NCBI GenBank assembly: GCA_017619975.1
Contig: JAFZRH010000082.1
Span: 1-63,700 of the forward strand
Reading direction: 5' to 3'
Origin: Lachnospiraceae bacterium
Lineage (GTDB): Bacteria; Bacillota; Clostridia; Lachnospirales; Lachnospiraceae
Length of the DNA: 63,700 nt
Shown: piece after piece, positions 7,629 to 15,722 of the stretch
Position numbering within the stretch: position 1 is the stretch's first letter
How the letters are laid out: each line of letters opens with the position of its first letter
Notes under the pieces: model-generated
Database searches by the model: none
What the model saw: only the letters and a program-made list of their open reading frames with translations
Told to the model about the DNA's origin: nothing
Program-made: the position numbers and the translations under genes

Positions 7629-9680
7629 ATGAGCAAGAAAGAAATCTCACGCCGCCTGTTCTTAAAGGGCACGGCTGCTGCAGGTGCATCTGTAGCGGCG
7701 GCTTCCCTTTTAGCGGCATGCGGCACCGAACCGGCGCCGACCACGGCACCGACTCAGGCACCTACCGCGGCGCCGACCCAGGCGCCCACGGCGGCTCCCA
7801 CCAAGGCGCCCGAGACCACGGCGGCTCCGGCTCCTACTGAGCCCCCTGTGACCGAACCCCCCGTAACCGAGCCCCCTGTACCTGAATTCGTTTGGGAGAC
7901 CGGCGTAACGAATGCGGAATCCGTTACCGGCGATCCGAACCGCACCTGGACCCTGTGGGATCCGGCCGACGAAACCAAGACGCTGCTTCGCGAAGGCCGC
8001 GGCGACATCGGTGAAAACGGCGCTGTTTCCAGCCCGGACGCCTGGTCTGCCTGGGCCGGCGTACAGGTCATGCAGGCCGGCGGCAATGCCGTTGACGCGG
8101 CGGCGGCTGTTGCTTTCGCGATCTCTGTCTGCGACCCTCAGCACTCCGGTATCGGCGGCGGCGGCTTCATGACCATGCGCGACGCCAAGACCGGTGAGTA
8201 CCGCTTCATCAACTTCCGTGAAACGGCTCCCACCTACGCCCTGGACGGCAACTACTGGCCTATCTATCCGGCCAATCCCGATCAGGATCCTACGGATCCC
8301 ATGAGCACTTACCGTGTTGTATCCGGCACCAATGCCAGCACCAGCGGCGGACGCGCCGTCGGCGTTCCCGGCACCGTGGCCGGCATGGCCTATGCGGTCG
8401 AGCACTACGGCTCCGGCAAGATGAAACTGGCCGACCTGATCCAGCCCGCCGTTGATCTGGCCAAGAACGGCTTCTGGATGGGCCCGACCACCAGCAGCTC
8501 TCTGGAAAGCAACTACAATAACCTGATCATGTATCCGGAATTCGGCAAGGTCTACCTGCTGGATGAAGAAACCGCCGAGAAGCTGGATCGCCCGATCTAC
8601 AAGACCGGCGACAAGTTCACCAACCCCGATCAGGTCAAGACCCTGGAACTGATCCAGGAACTGGGGCCGGAAGCCTTCTACAACGGTGAGATCACCGACG
8701 CCATGATCAAAGTGATCAACAAGTACGGCGGCGTTTTCATCAAGGATGACTTTGCCAACTACACCGCGAAGGAAAAAGCGCCGGTCGTCGGCAATTTCAT
8801 GGGCAAGACGATTATTTCCACGCCTCTGCCTTCCTCCGGCGGCACGACCATCTGCCAGATCCTGAACATTCTGGAAGCCTACGGCACGGATAAGCTGAAA
8901 GGCTACGGCCACAACAGCGCCATGTATCTGCACATCCTGTCCGAAGCCATGAGACTGGCTTACGGCGACCGCGGCAAGTATCTGTACGACTACGGTGAGG
9001 AAGTCGAACTGGAACGCGCCACGATGGATGCGCTGACCAGCAAGGAATATGCGAAGTTCCTGGCTACCCTGATCAAGGAAGACGCGATCATCCCGAACGA
9101 TCAGGTCATCCACGATCCTTTCGAATTCGAGCATCAGGACACCGTCAGCTACTCCGTTGCCGACAAGGAAGGCAACATCGTGACCGTCACCTTCACGGTC
9201 AACGGCATCTTCGGTTCCAAGCTGATCCCGGACGGCTACGGCTTCATCCTGAACAACGAGATGGACGACTTCAACAAGAACCCGTACCATCCCGGCCACA
9301 TCGCTCCCGGCAAGTATCCGCTTTCCTCCATGAGCCCGACCATCGTTCTGAACGAGGACGGCACGCCGTTCATGACGGTCGGCAGCCCGGGCGGCGCCAC
9401 GATCATCGCGGCTGTTGCGCAGGCGATCCTGAACGTTGTTCTGTTCGATATGGAAGCGCAGGAAGCCGTCAACGCCCCTCGTATCAACTCCTCCCTGAGT
9501 GTTGAGAACCGTGTCGGCGCGGACGTTATGGCAGAACTGACCGCCATGGGCCACAAGGTCAATGACTGGGGCGAGTGGACGCCGAGCGCCGGTTCCAACC
9601 AGATCATCGTGTATGATAAGGACGGCAAACTGCATGCCGCGGCCGACCCTCGCCGTGACTGCAAGGCCTGGGCCTTCTGA
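7629..9680 (+). CDS. ggt: Gamma-glutamyltransferase, Tat-exported lipoprotein
   Basis: 683 residues. The N terminus has a twin-arginine signal (SRRLFLKG) ending in a lipobox, LLAAC with Cys 31, so it should be exported folded and anchored by lipid on the outer face of the membrane. A Thr/Pro/Ala linker of about 60 residues follows, then a full gamma-glutamyltransferase domain. The autoproteolysis/nucleophile Thr is about residue 505 in HQDTVSYSV, and the glycine-rich GSPGGATI motif is present near the C terminus. The family hydrolyses or transfers gamma-glutamyl groups from glutathione and related peptides. It heads a five-gene block and directly follows tatBAC, making it the obvious Tat substrate. 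Confidence 0.93.
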   Translation: MSKKEISRRLFLKGTAAAGASVAAASLLAACGTEPAPTTAPTQAPTAAPTQAPTAAPTKAPETTAAPAPTEPPVTEPPVTEPPVPEFVWETGVTNAESVTGDPNRTWTLWDPADETKTLLREGRGDIGENGAVSSPDAWSAWAGVQVMQAGGNAVDAAAAVAFAISVCDPQHSGIGGGGFMTMRDAKTGEYRFINFRETAPTYALDGNYWPIYPANPDQDPTDPMSTYRVVSGTNASTSGGRAVGVPGTVAGMAYAVEHYGSGKMKLADLIQPAVDLAKNGFWMGPTTSSSLESNYNNLIMYPEFGKVYLLDEETAEKLDRPIYKTGDKFTNPDQVKTLELIQELGPEAFYNGEITDAMIKVINKYGGVFIKDDFANYTAKEKAPVVGNFMGKTIISTPLPSSGGTTICQILNILEAYGTDKLKGYGHNSAMYLHILSEAMRLAYGDRGKYLYDYGEEVELERATMDALTSKEYAKFLATLIKEDAIIPNDQVIHDPFEFEHQDTVSYSVADKEGNIVTVTFTVNGIFGSKLIPDGYGFILNNEMDDFNKNPYHPGHIAPGKYPLSSMSPTIVLNEDGTPFMTVGSPGGATIIAAVAQAILNVVLFDMEAQEAVNAPRINSSLSVENRVGADVMAELTAMGHKVNDWGEWTPSAGSNQIIVYDKDGKLHAAADPRRDCKAWAF

Positions 9681-9705
9681 TCGAACGAAAGAGATTTTTC
9701 GTCCG

Positions 9706-9733
9706 GCCCGGCCGGAGTTTGCTCCGGCCGGGC
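9706..9733 (+). other. Strong GC-rich hairpin after ggt
   Basis: Twelve-base perfect arms (9706-9717 and 9722-9733) around a four-base loop, with no T-tract. It could attenuate read-through or protect the ggt transcript end; the operon may continue past it. Confidence 0.6.
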
Positions 9734-9750
9734 TTCCCTACAGAAAAAAC

Positions 9751-9778
9751 CGGAGAAGACGAAGCCTCGTCATCTCCG
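9751..9778 (+). other. Second hairpin before the DUF lipoprotein gene
   Basis: CGGAGA..GACGA pairs with TCGTC..TCTCCG (one mismatch, four-base loop) 17 bases before the next start codon. With the preceding hairpin it may set relative expression of ggt and downstream genes. Confidence 0.5.
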
Positions 9779-9794
9779 TGAAAAGAGGAAGAGT

Positions 9795-10523
9795 ATGAAG
9801 AAATTTATTGCGTTGGCGCTGGCAGCTTTGATGCTTCTGTCTCTGGCTGCCTGCGGAAATGATCCGGCTCCCACGGCGGCGCCTACCCAGAAGGCCACGG
9901 AAACGCAGGCCCCCGCCAACAATAACACTGAGACCAAAGCCCCCGCGGCGGAAACCACTGCGGCAGAGGCCGGTGAGACCAAGAGCGGTGATATCGCGCC
10001 CGGTGAATGGGAAACCAAGGGGCTTCCGAAGATCGAGGCGAGCTGCCTTGACGGCCGTGTGGCTGTTACCAGCATCGGTCAGAGCGCGGACGTGGACGTC
10101 GTAATGAAGCAGCTCAAGAAGCTGAAGATCGACTACTACGATGCCAAGGTTATCGAAGCTTCTTCCCTGACCAGCTCTTATCCGATCCTCATCTGCGTCG
10201 TCGGCGGTTCCAGCAAGGGTCTGGGCGGTGCCGGCCTGAATGAGGACGAAGAAGCGGCCCGTGTGAAAGGCTTACTGGACAAAGCGAAAGAACTGGGAAC
10301 CAAGGTCGTTATGATCCACAACGGCGGTCTGGACCGCCGCGGTACCCTGTCTGATAAATTCATCAATCTGGCCTTCCCTTATGCGACCTACGGCATTGTT
10401 CTGCTGAGCGGTGACGAAGACAATCTGATGAAGGATATTCTGGCTCTCAGCAACGTGCCTTCTGCTTTCGTGGAAAAGACCGGCGATGTTCAGACCGTTC
10501 TGAAGTGGATGTTCGGAAAATAA
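9795..10523 (+). CDS. Lipoprotein of unknown function (possibly DUF6305-like)
   Basis: 242 residues with a Sec lipoprotein signal (LSLAAC, Cys 20), an Ala/Thr/Pro linker to about residue 75, and a compact alpha/beta domain. The domain has a Rossmann-like feel: VAVTSIGQSADVDVV, then PILICVVGGSSKGLGGAG, then KVVMIHNGGLDRRG. I recall similar domains labelled DUF6305 beside transporters, but this is from memory. It lies between ggt and the permease gene, and could act as the extracytoplasmic partner that presents substrate to the permease. That role is inference. Confidence 0.7.
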   Translation: MKKFIALALAALMLLSLAACGNDPAPTAAPTQKATETQAPANNNTETKAPAAETTAAEAGETKSGDIAPGEWETKGLPKIEASCLDGRVAVTSIGQSADVDVVMKQLKKLKIDYYDAKVIEASSLTSSYPILICVVGGSSKGLGGAGLNEDEEAARVKGLLDKAKELGTKVVMIHNGGLDRRGTLSDKFINLAFPYATYGIVLLSGDEDNLMKDILALSNVPSAFVEKTGDVQTVLKWMFGK

Positions 10524-10560
10524 GACAGAGCCTCAGGGATACTGAAGGAGAAAGAATAAT

Positions 10561-11889
10561 ATGACACCCTATATGATTACCTTCTTTGTGATGGTCGGTG
10601 TCTTCATGATCGGCTGCTTTGCCCTGAAATGGCCTGTCGGCGTTTCCATGATGGCTGCAGCGGTAATCGGAGGCTTGGAGGGCATGCTGGTTCACGGAAC
10701 CACTTTCTCTCAGACCATTACCGATCTGGTACGTATGATGGTGGAAGGGGAGTTCGGGTATATCGATACGATCCTGACCATCGCGTGCGCCATGATCTTC
10801 ATGAAAGTCATTGAGGATTCCGGTGCTCTGGATGCCCTGTCTTCTCTGCTGATCGAAAAGTTCCACAAGGTCCCCGCCGTTCTGCTGATCCTGATCATGT
10901 TCATCATCATGTTCCCGGGCATGATCACCGGATCGTCCACTGCGGCCGTGCTTTCCGCCGGTTCCATTATGGCGCCCGTGTTGATGCTGCTGGGACTGGA
11001 TAACGTGACAGCCGGCTCGGTTATTGCCATGGGCGGGATCCTGGGCATGATTGCCCCTCCCGTCAATACGGCTGCTCTGGTCATCTGCGCCGGCATCGAC
11101 GTTCCGTACGTCGGCTTTACCGGTCCGCTGCTTCTGCTGACCCTGCCGCTCGCAATCCTGTTCGTGCTGATGCTCGGCCTGCCGAAGATCAAGAATCTGG
11201 ATTACGAGAAATTAAAACCCGCGCTGGAAAAACAGGATGCGACCCGGAAGGAATACGGCTTCAAGATCTATATCCCGTTCCTGGTGCTGGTCGTTCTGAT
11301 GATCTTCTTTAAAGTGATCGCTGCCAAGATCGGCGTGACCGATCTGGGCATGCCCGTCATCTTCCTGATCAGCGCTGCCGTCGGTCTGTTTACCGGCCGC
11401 AAGATCAATCCGCTGAAGGCGGTGCCGGCTGCGATCCGTACGGCGACCCCCGTTATGGCGATCCTGATGGGCGTCGGCATGTTCATCGAGCTGATGACGG
11501 CAACCGGTGTCCGCGGCTTCATCGTGGTGACCTGCCTGCAGATCCCGTCCGCGCTGTGGATCCTTGCCTGCTGCATCAGCATCCCGCTGTTCGGCGCAGT
11601 TTCCTCCTTCGGTGCCTGCTCCGTTCTGGGCGTACCGTTTGCCTACATCTACGGCACTTATCTGGGCGGCAACGTCGTTGTCTGTCTGGCTGCCATCTCC
11701 CTGATCGCGGCTGTCGGCGACATGATGCCTCCGACGGCGCTGGCCGGTCTGTTCGCGGCGCAGGTGACCGGTGTCAAACAGTACACCAAGATCCTGAAGA
11801 AATGTATCATCCCGATCATCATTCTGCTGATCTGGGCCGGATTTATTCTGGTCAAGTCCAAGACCTTTGCCTGGTCGGTCTTCGGTTAA
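10561..11889 (+). CDS. TRAP large-subunit (DctM)-like membrane transporter
   Basis: 442 residues with about twelve hydrophobic segments in two halves, each with a Gly/Pro-rich re-entrant motif (GMIAPPVNTAA in the first, VGDMMPPTALAGLF in the second), as in DctM-type and related ion-transporter superfamily permeases. Such proteins import organic acids driven by a sodium or proton gradient. No DctP periplasmic protein or standard DctQ is encoded nearby; the upstream lipoprotein and downstream 52-residue membrane protein may fill these roles. Placement suggests uptake of glutamate or another product released by the surface Ggt, which is inference. Confidence 0.78.
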   Translation: MTPYMITFFVMVGVFMIGCFALKWPVGVSMMAAAVIGGLEGMLVHGTTFSQTITDLVRMMVEGEFGYIDTILTIACAMIFMKVIEDSGALDALSSLLIEKFHKVPAVLLILIMFIIMFPGMITGSSTAAVLSAGSIMAPVLMLLGLDNVTAGSVIAMGGILGMIAPPVNTAALVICAGIDVPYVGFTGPLLLLTLPLAILFVLMLGLPKIKNLDYEKLKPALEKQDATRKEYGFKIYIPFLVLVVLMIFFKVIAAKIGVTDLGMPVIFLISAAVGLFTGRKINPLKAVPAAIRTATPVMAILMGVGMFIELMTATGVRGFIVVTCLQIPSALWILACCISIPLFGAVSSFGACSVLGVPFAYIYGTYLGGNVVVCLAAISLIAAVGDMMPPTALAGLFAAQVTGVKQYTKILKKCIIPIIILLIWAGFILVKSKTFAWSVFG

Positions 11890-11905
11890 AGAGAGGAGGA
11901 AGAAA

Positions 11906-12064
11906 ATGGTCACATTTACAACGGTTATTTATCTGATCATCGCGGCGATCGTTTTTGCCAGCGTCCTCTATAACCTGATCTGCAAGGAAGAGAAGGTCGC
12001 CGACAAGATCGCGTGTGCCATGATTTTAGTCCCGCTGGCTCTGCGCCTGCTCTTGATAAAGTAG
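11906..12064 (+). CDS. Small membrane protein, 52 residues
   Basis: Two short hydrophobic helices separated by a charged KEEKVADK loop. The start ATG 11906 has a strong GAGGAGG site upstream. It sits 16 bases after the permease gene and 9 before the deacylase gene, so it is co-transcribed. It is too short to be a normal DctQ, but its position suggests an accessory subunit of the permease. I do not recognise the family. Confidence 0.65.
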   Translation: MVTFTTVIYLIIAAIVFASVLYNLICKEEKVADKIACAMILVPLALRLLLIK

Positions 12065-12073
12065 GAGGTCGGT

Positions 12074-13279
12074 ATGAAGAAAAAAGGCTTAGTCAGCACC
12101 TGCATCATCTTGGCGGTCGCGCTTGCGCTCGCCGTTATCACCGGCATCAGCTTCAGCAAGAAGCGCAATTTCCAGGAAGATATCGTGATCGGCAGCAACG
12201 TAACGGGCGATTTCATGCTGGATGAGTACAACGAAAACTTAAAAGGCACCGTCGGTGACGTGAAGGTTTACGTCCTGAAGGGAGAAGAAGAGGGCGGCAA
12301 GGTCCTGATCTTAGGCGGCACGCACGCCAATGAGCCGGCCGGCCACATGGCGGCGATCCTGATGCTGGAACAGTTCCAGGTCAGCAAGGGAACGGTCTAT
12401 ATCATTCCCAATATCTGCCAGTCCGGTTTAACGCACAACGACCCTCTGGAAGGCACGCCGCAGTATCTGCACTTCACCACCAAGAACGGCGACGTGAGAA
12501 CCTTCCACTTCGGTTCCCGCGCCTCCAACCCGATCGACCAGTGGCCGGATCCGGATACCTATCTGCATACCTCCGGCGACTGGACCAGTGACAAGATCAA
12601 GGAAGGCGTCCAGACGACGCAGACCCTGTCCGGCTCCGAAGTGCGCAACCAGAACCGCTGCTATCCGGGTATTAAGGACGGCACCGTGACGGAGCGCGTT
12701 TCCTACGCGGTCACAAGCATGATCAACGAGCTGAAGATCGACATGGTCATCGACCTGCACGAATCCAGCCCGGAATACGCGGTCAACAACGCCATCGTAG
12801 CCCATCAGGATGCGCTCGGCCTGGCTTCCGATACGAAGCTGGAGCTGGACGGCATTGACATCTCCATTCGTCTGGAACCGTCGCCCGCCAAACTGCGCGG
12901 TCTGACGCACCGCGAACTGGGCGACTATACCGATGCCTACGCGCTGCTCTGCGATGTCGGCAACCCCTCTCAGGGACGGTTCCGCGGCTATACGGATGAA
13001 GCGCTGGCCATCACCGGCGACGACGCCTGCTATCGGGCAGCCTATGCCATCAACGGCGGCACGCTGCTGTACGTGGATTACAGCGCCGGCAATTTCCCGC
13101 TCGCCCTCCGCGTAGCCCGTCACGTGGCGACCTGCGCCCAGCTGATCCTGTCCATGAACTTTGAGATCGACGATGCGGCCCGGGAAGTCATCGTGGATAA
13201 TTTCGAGGACGCCGACATGATCGAAGAGTTCTACAACGATCTGGTGGAAGCGGACGATATCGGCCTGTGGCTGAACTGA
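12074..13279 (+). CDS. Membrane-anchored AstE/aspartoacylase-like zinc deacylase
   Basis: 401 residues. An uncleaved signal anchor at residues 5-27 puts the enzyme outside the membrane. The catalytic domain has GGTHANEPAG (zinc ligands in the HxxE motif) and DLHESSPE (third ligand His), the pattern of the succinylglutamate desuccinylase/aspartoacylase family in the M14-like fold. Those enzymes remove N-acyl groups from amino acids. It is the last gene of the ggt block, ahead of a terminator. With surface Ggt it could strip gamma-glutamyl and N-acyl groups from peptides or conjugates before uptake; substrate is unknown. Confidence 0.8.
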   Translation: MKKKGLVSTCIILAVALALAVITGISFSKKRNFQEDIVIGSNVTGDFMLDEYNENLKGTVGDVKVYVLKGEEEGGKVLILGGTHANEPAGHMAAILMLEQFQVSKGTVYIIPNICQSGLTHNDPLEGTPQYLHFTTKNGDVRTFHFGSRASNPIDQWPDPDTYLHTSGDWTSDKIKEGVQTTQTLSGSEVRNQNRCYPGIKDGTVTERVSYAVTSMINELKIDMVIDLHESSPEYAVNNAIVAHQDALGLASDTKLELDGIDISIRLEPSPAKLRGLTHRELGDYTDAYALLCDVGNPSQGRFRGYTDEALAITGDDACYRAAYAINGGTLLYVDYSAGNFPLALRVARHVATCAQLILSMNFEIDDAAREVIVDNFEDADMIEEFYNDLVEADDIGLWLN

Positions 13280-13302
13280 TCCGACGCTAAGAGCCGATTC
13301 TA

Positions 13303-13421
13303 TCGGAAGAGCCCGGCAGGGTAACCTCACTGCCACGACACGAACTTTTCTCGGACCACGGTTCCAAGGGTCCTCGAAAAGTTGTGATCGGGCACGCTCG
13401 GTTTCCCTGCCGGGTTCTTTC
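13303..13421. repeat. Nested intergenic inverted repeat, copy A
   Basis: Outer arms 13307-13321 and 13405-13419 pair almost perfectly (CCCGGCAGGG / CCCTGCCGGG core); inner arms around 13342-13357 and 13369-13385 also pair. The segments CTGCCACGA and AAAGTT..ATCGGGC.CGCTC are shared with the element near 26640-26745, so it belongs to a dispersed family. It lies between the deacylase stop and the terminator. Confidence 0.6.
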
Positions 13422-13433
13422 GTCGGGAACAAC

Positions 13434-13457
13434 AAAAACCGCCTTTCGGCGGTTTTT
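13434..13457 (+). terminator. Rho-independent terminator of the ggt block
   Basis: AAAAACCGCC, loop TTTC, GGCGGTTTTT: a perfect stem ending in a T run, downstream of the deacylase gene. The A/T-flanked stem could also stop the convergent tRNA-Lys transcript. Confidence 0.88.
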
Positions 13458-13464
13458 CTTTTCG

Positions 13465-13537
13465 TGGGCCATTGGGGGCTCGAACCCCAGACACCCTGAT
13501 TAAGAGTCAGGTGCTCTACCAACTGAGCTAATGGCCC
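13465..13537 (-). tRNA. tRNA-Lys (anticodon CTT)
   Basis: A 73-base cloverleaf on the minus strand: seven-base acceptor stem GGGCCAT/ATGGCCC, D-arm TTAGCTCAGTTGGTAGAGC, anticodon loop CTCTTAA with CTT, and T-arm GGTTCGAGCCCC. CCA is not encoded. Confidence 0.95.
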
Positions 13538-13552
13538 GCGGCGACGATGCAC

Positions 13553-13581
13553 AATATACAACATTCCATCCGGAAATGCAA
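13553..13581 (-). promoter_or_regulatory. Promoter for tRNA-Lys
   Basis: Minus strand TTGCAT (13576-13581) and TATATT (13553-13558) with a 17-base spacer, 16 bases upstream of the tRNA. Confidence 0.65.
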
Positions 13582-13721
13582 GTGTTTTTTTCAGATTTTT
13601 TAAAATATTTTAGCGGAAAGACAGCCTGTGCCGGAGGGTCAAGAAAGAACGGAAAAGAAAAAGCCGTTTATCGGCTTCCCGGCAGGAAGATGTGGAAAAT
13701 TTGAAAAAATACGGCGCTGTC

Positions 13722-13750
13722 TTGCAGAGCCCGGGGGAAAGTGATATAGT
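13722..13750 (+). promoter_or_regulatory. Promoter for the RDD/ABC operon
   Basis: TTGCAG (13722-13727) and TATAGT (13745-13750) with a 17-base spacer, about 70 bases before the RDD gene. Confidence 0.7.
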
Positions 13751-13819
13751 TAAAGTGCGGTTTTTCGGACTGCTTTTTGGCGGGCCGTTAATCTTTGTTT
13801 TGCATGGGAAGTGAGAAAG

Positions 13820-14581
13820 ATGGACTTCAGTCTGCAAAGAGCCAATCCATGGAAGCGCATGTCGGCGTTTCTGTTAGACGGGATCCTCCTCAGCATCTTG
13901 GCGGTGGGGATCGGTACTTTGCTGTCCCTGATTACAGGGTATGACTCTTATACCTCCCGCATGAACGAAGCCTTCGCGCGCTTTGAGAACGAATACGGCG
14001 TCACCTTCGATATAACGCAGGAAGAATATGAAGCGTATTCCACAGAAAAAAAAGAACAATACGATGCTGCTTACGCTGCCCTGATACAGGACGGGGAGGC
14101 TGTGGGACTTTATCAGAAGGTTGTAAATCTGATGCTCCTCATAGTCACCTTTTCCCTCTTGGCAGCGTTTTTGATTCTGGAATTTGCCGTACCGCTGTGG
14201 TTCGGCTACGGCCGTACCGTCGGAAAACGGATCTTCGGACTGGCCCTGACGACGCAGGAAGGTGTCCGGATCCGAACCGTTGCCCTCCTGGTCAGGACGC
14301 TGCTCGGAAAGTTTACGATCGAGACCATGATCCCTGCTTATGTGATCATAATGATCTTTTTCAACATGGCAGGCCTTCTCGGTACGGTTCTGCTGTTTGT
14401 CCTGGCCGTCTGTCAGCTGATCCTGTATTTCACTTCGGAAAACCGGATGCTGCTGCATGACCGCATGGCCGGAACCGTCGTGGTGGATTTCGCTTCCCAG
14501 ACGATCTTTGACACACACGAAGACATGCTGGAAGCCAAGAAGAAGGCTGCTGCCGAAAAAGCGGCTCACCGGGAATGGTGA
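13820..14581 (+). CDS. RDD-family membrane protein
   Basis: 253 residues with the RDD pattern: Arg in the first helix (WKRMSAFLLDGILL, including the Asp), and later helices with a GRTVGKRIFGL segment and LHDRMAGTVVV. Between helices one and two is an extracellular loop of about 60 charged residues. Function of the family is mostly unknown; some members act in ion or solute exchange. The likely start is ATG 13820 rather than the GTG three codons earlier. It leads the ABC-importer operon, 40 bases before the ATPase gene. Confidence 0.83.
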   Translation: MDFSLQRANPWKRMSAFLLDGILLSILAVGIGTLLSLITGYDSYTSRMNEAFARFENEYGVTFDITQEEYEAYSTEKKEQYDAAYAALIQDGEAVGLYQKVVNLMLLIVTFSLLAAFLILEFAVPLWFGYGRTVGKRIFGLALTTQEGVRIRTVALLVRTLLGKFTIETMIPAYVIIMIFFNMAGLLGTVLLFVLAVCQLILYFTSENRMLLHDRMAGTVVVDFASQTIFDTHEDMLEAKKKAAAEKAAHREW

Positions 14582-14621
14582 GCCTACCGATAACACATTT
14601 CACAAAAAGGAAAGAAATGCC

Positions 14622-15719
14622 ATGAAAGTCGTTCTTGAAAACCTGACAAAAGTCTTCCCCAACCGCACGAAAGGCGGGGAGGACGTAGTCGCCGTCAACG
14701 ATTTCAGCTTCGAGATCCCGGACGGCAAGTTAGTGGGTCTTCTCGGCCCCTCCGGCTGCGGAAAAAGTACCACGCTGTACATGATCTGCGGCCTGCAGAA
14801 ACCCAGCGGCGGCAAGATCTTTTTCGGTGAGGACGACGTAACCGATCTGCCTCCGGAACATCGCGGGGTCGGGCTGGTCTTCCAGAACTATGCTCTGTAT
14901 CCTCATATGACCGTGAAGCAGAACATCCTGTATCCGCTGCAGAACTTAAAGGGCGAGGACAAACTCTCCAAGGAAGAGATGCTTAAACGCACCGTCGAGG
15001 TCGCCAAACTGGTGCAGATCGACAACCTGCTGGACCGCAAGCCTTCGGAGCTTTCCGGCGGCCAGCAGCAGCGTGTCGCGATCGCCCGCGCGCTGGTCAA
15101 GATGCCGCGCGTGCTGCTTCTGGATGAGCCGCTGTCCAACCTGGACGCCCGCCTGCGTCTGCAGACCCGTGAAGAGATCCGCCGCATCCAGCAGGAGACC
15201 GGCATCACTACCATCTTCGTGACACATGACCAGGAAGAAGCCATGAGCATCTCCGACATGATCGTCGTGATGAAGCTCGGCGTCGTGCAGCAGATCGGCA
15301 AGCCGCAGAACGTCTACGACGATCCGGCCAACCTCTTTGTCGCGAAATTCCTCGGAACGCCGCCCATCAACGTCTTTGAGGGCGAGGTCCGCGGGGGCAT
15401 GCTGTTCATCGGGGAAGACCCGGTCATGGCAGTCCGGAACGTGCCGGATCAGAAAGTATCCGTAGGCATCCGGCCGGAGGGCTTTATCCTGGATGAGCGG
15501 GGACCGCTGCACTGCCATATCAACGGCGTGGAAGTCATGGGCCGCGACGTGAGCATCGTCGCGACCAACGAAGCGTCCCTGAACCCTGTGGTCCGCTCGA
15601 TCATCAGCGCGGAAAACAAGGTGGATACCTCCAGCGGAACGGTCCGCTACAGCATCAAGCCCCACAAGCTTTTCCTGTTCCATCACGAGACGGAAGAACG
15701 CATTCCTTTCGAGGTATAA
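14622..15719 (+). CDS. CUT1-type ABC transporter ATPase (MsmX/UgpC-like)
   Basis: 365 residues. Walker A is GPSGCGKST, the signature is LSGGQQQR, Walker B is VLLLDEPLSNLD and the switch His is in VTHDQEEAM. A C-terminal TOBE-like region follows from about residue 235. This is the ATPase type that energises sugar and glycerol-phosphate importers; it works at the inner face with the two permeases encoded next. ATG 14622 follows an AAAGGAAAG site. The dedicated ATPase in the operon indicates a self-contained importer. Confidence 0.93.
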   Translation: MKVVLENLTKVFPNRTKGGEDVVAVNDFSFEIPDGKLVGLLGPSGCGKSTTLYMICGLQKPSGGKIFFGEDDVTDLPPEHRGVGLVFQNYALYPHMTVKQNILYPLQNLKGEDKLSKEEMLKRTVEVAKLVQIDNLLDRKPSELSGGQQQRVAIARALVKMPRVLLLDEPLSNLDARLRLQTREEIRRIQQETGITTIFVTHDQEEAMSISDMIVVMKLGVVQQIGKPQNVYDDPANLFVAKFLGTPPINVFEGEVRGGMLFIGEDPVMAVRNVPDQKVSVGIRPEGFILDERGPLHCHINGVEVMGRDVSIVATNEASLNPVVRSIISAENKVDTSSGTVRYSIKPHKLFLFHHETEERIPFEV

Positions 15720-15722
15720 GCC

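Noticed and set aside
7710-9635. A long open frame on the minus strand across ggt
   Set aside because: It mirrors the GC-rich third codon positions of ggt, has no ribosome site and no recognisable motifs.
12428-13564. A long minus-strand frame across the deacylase gene and tRNA-Lys
   Set aside because: It runs through a tRNA and a terminator and has no protein-family features.
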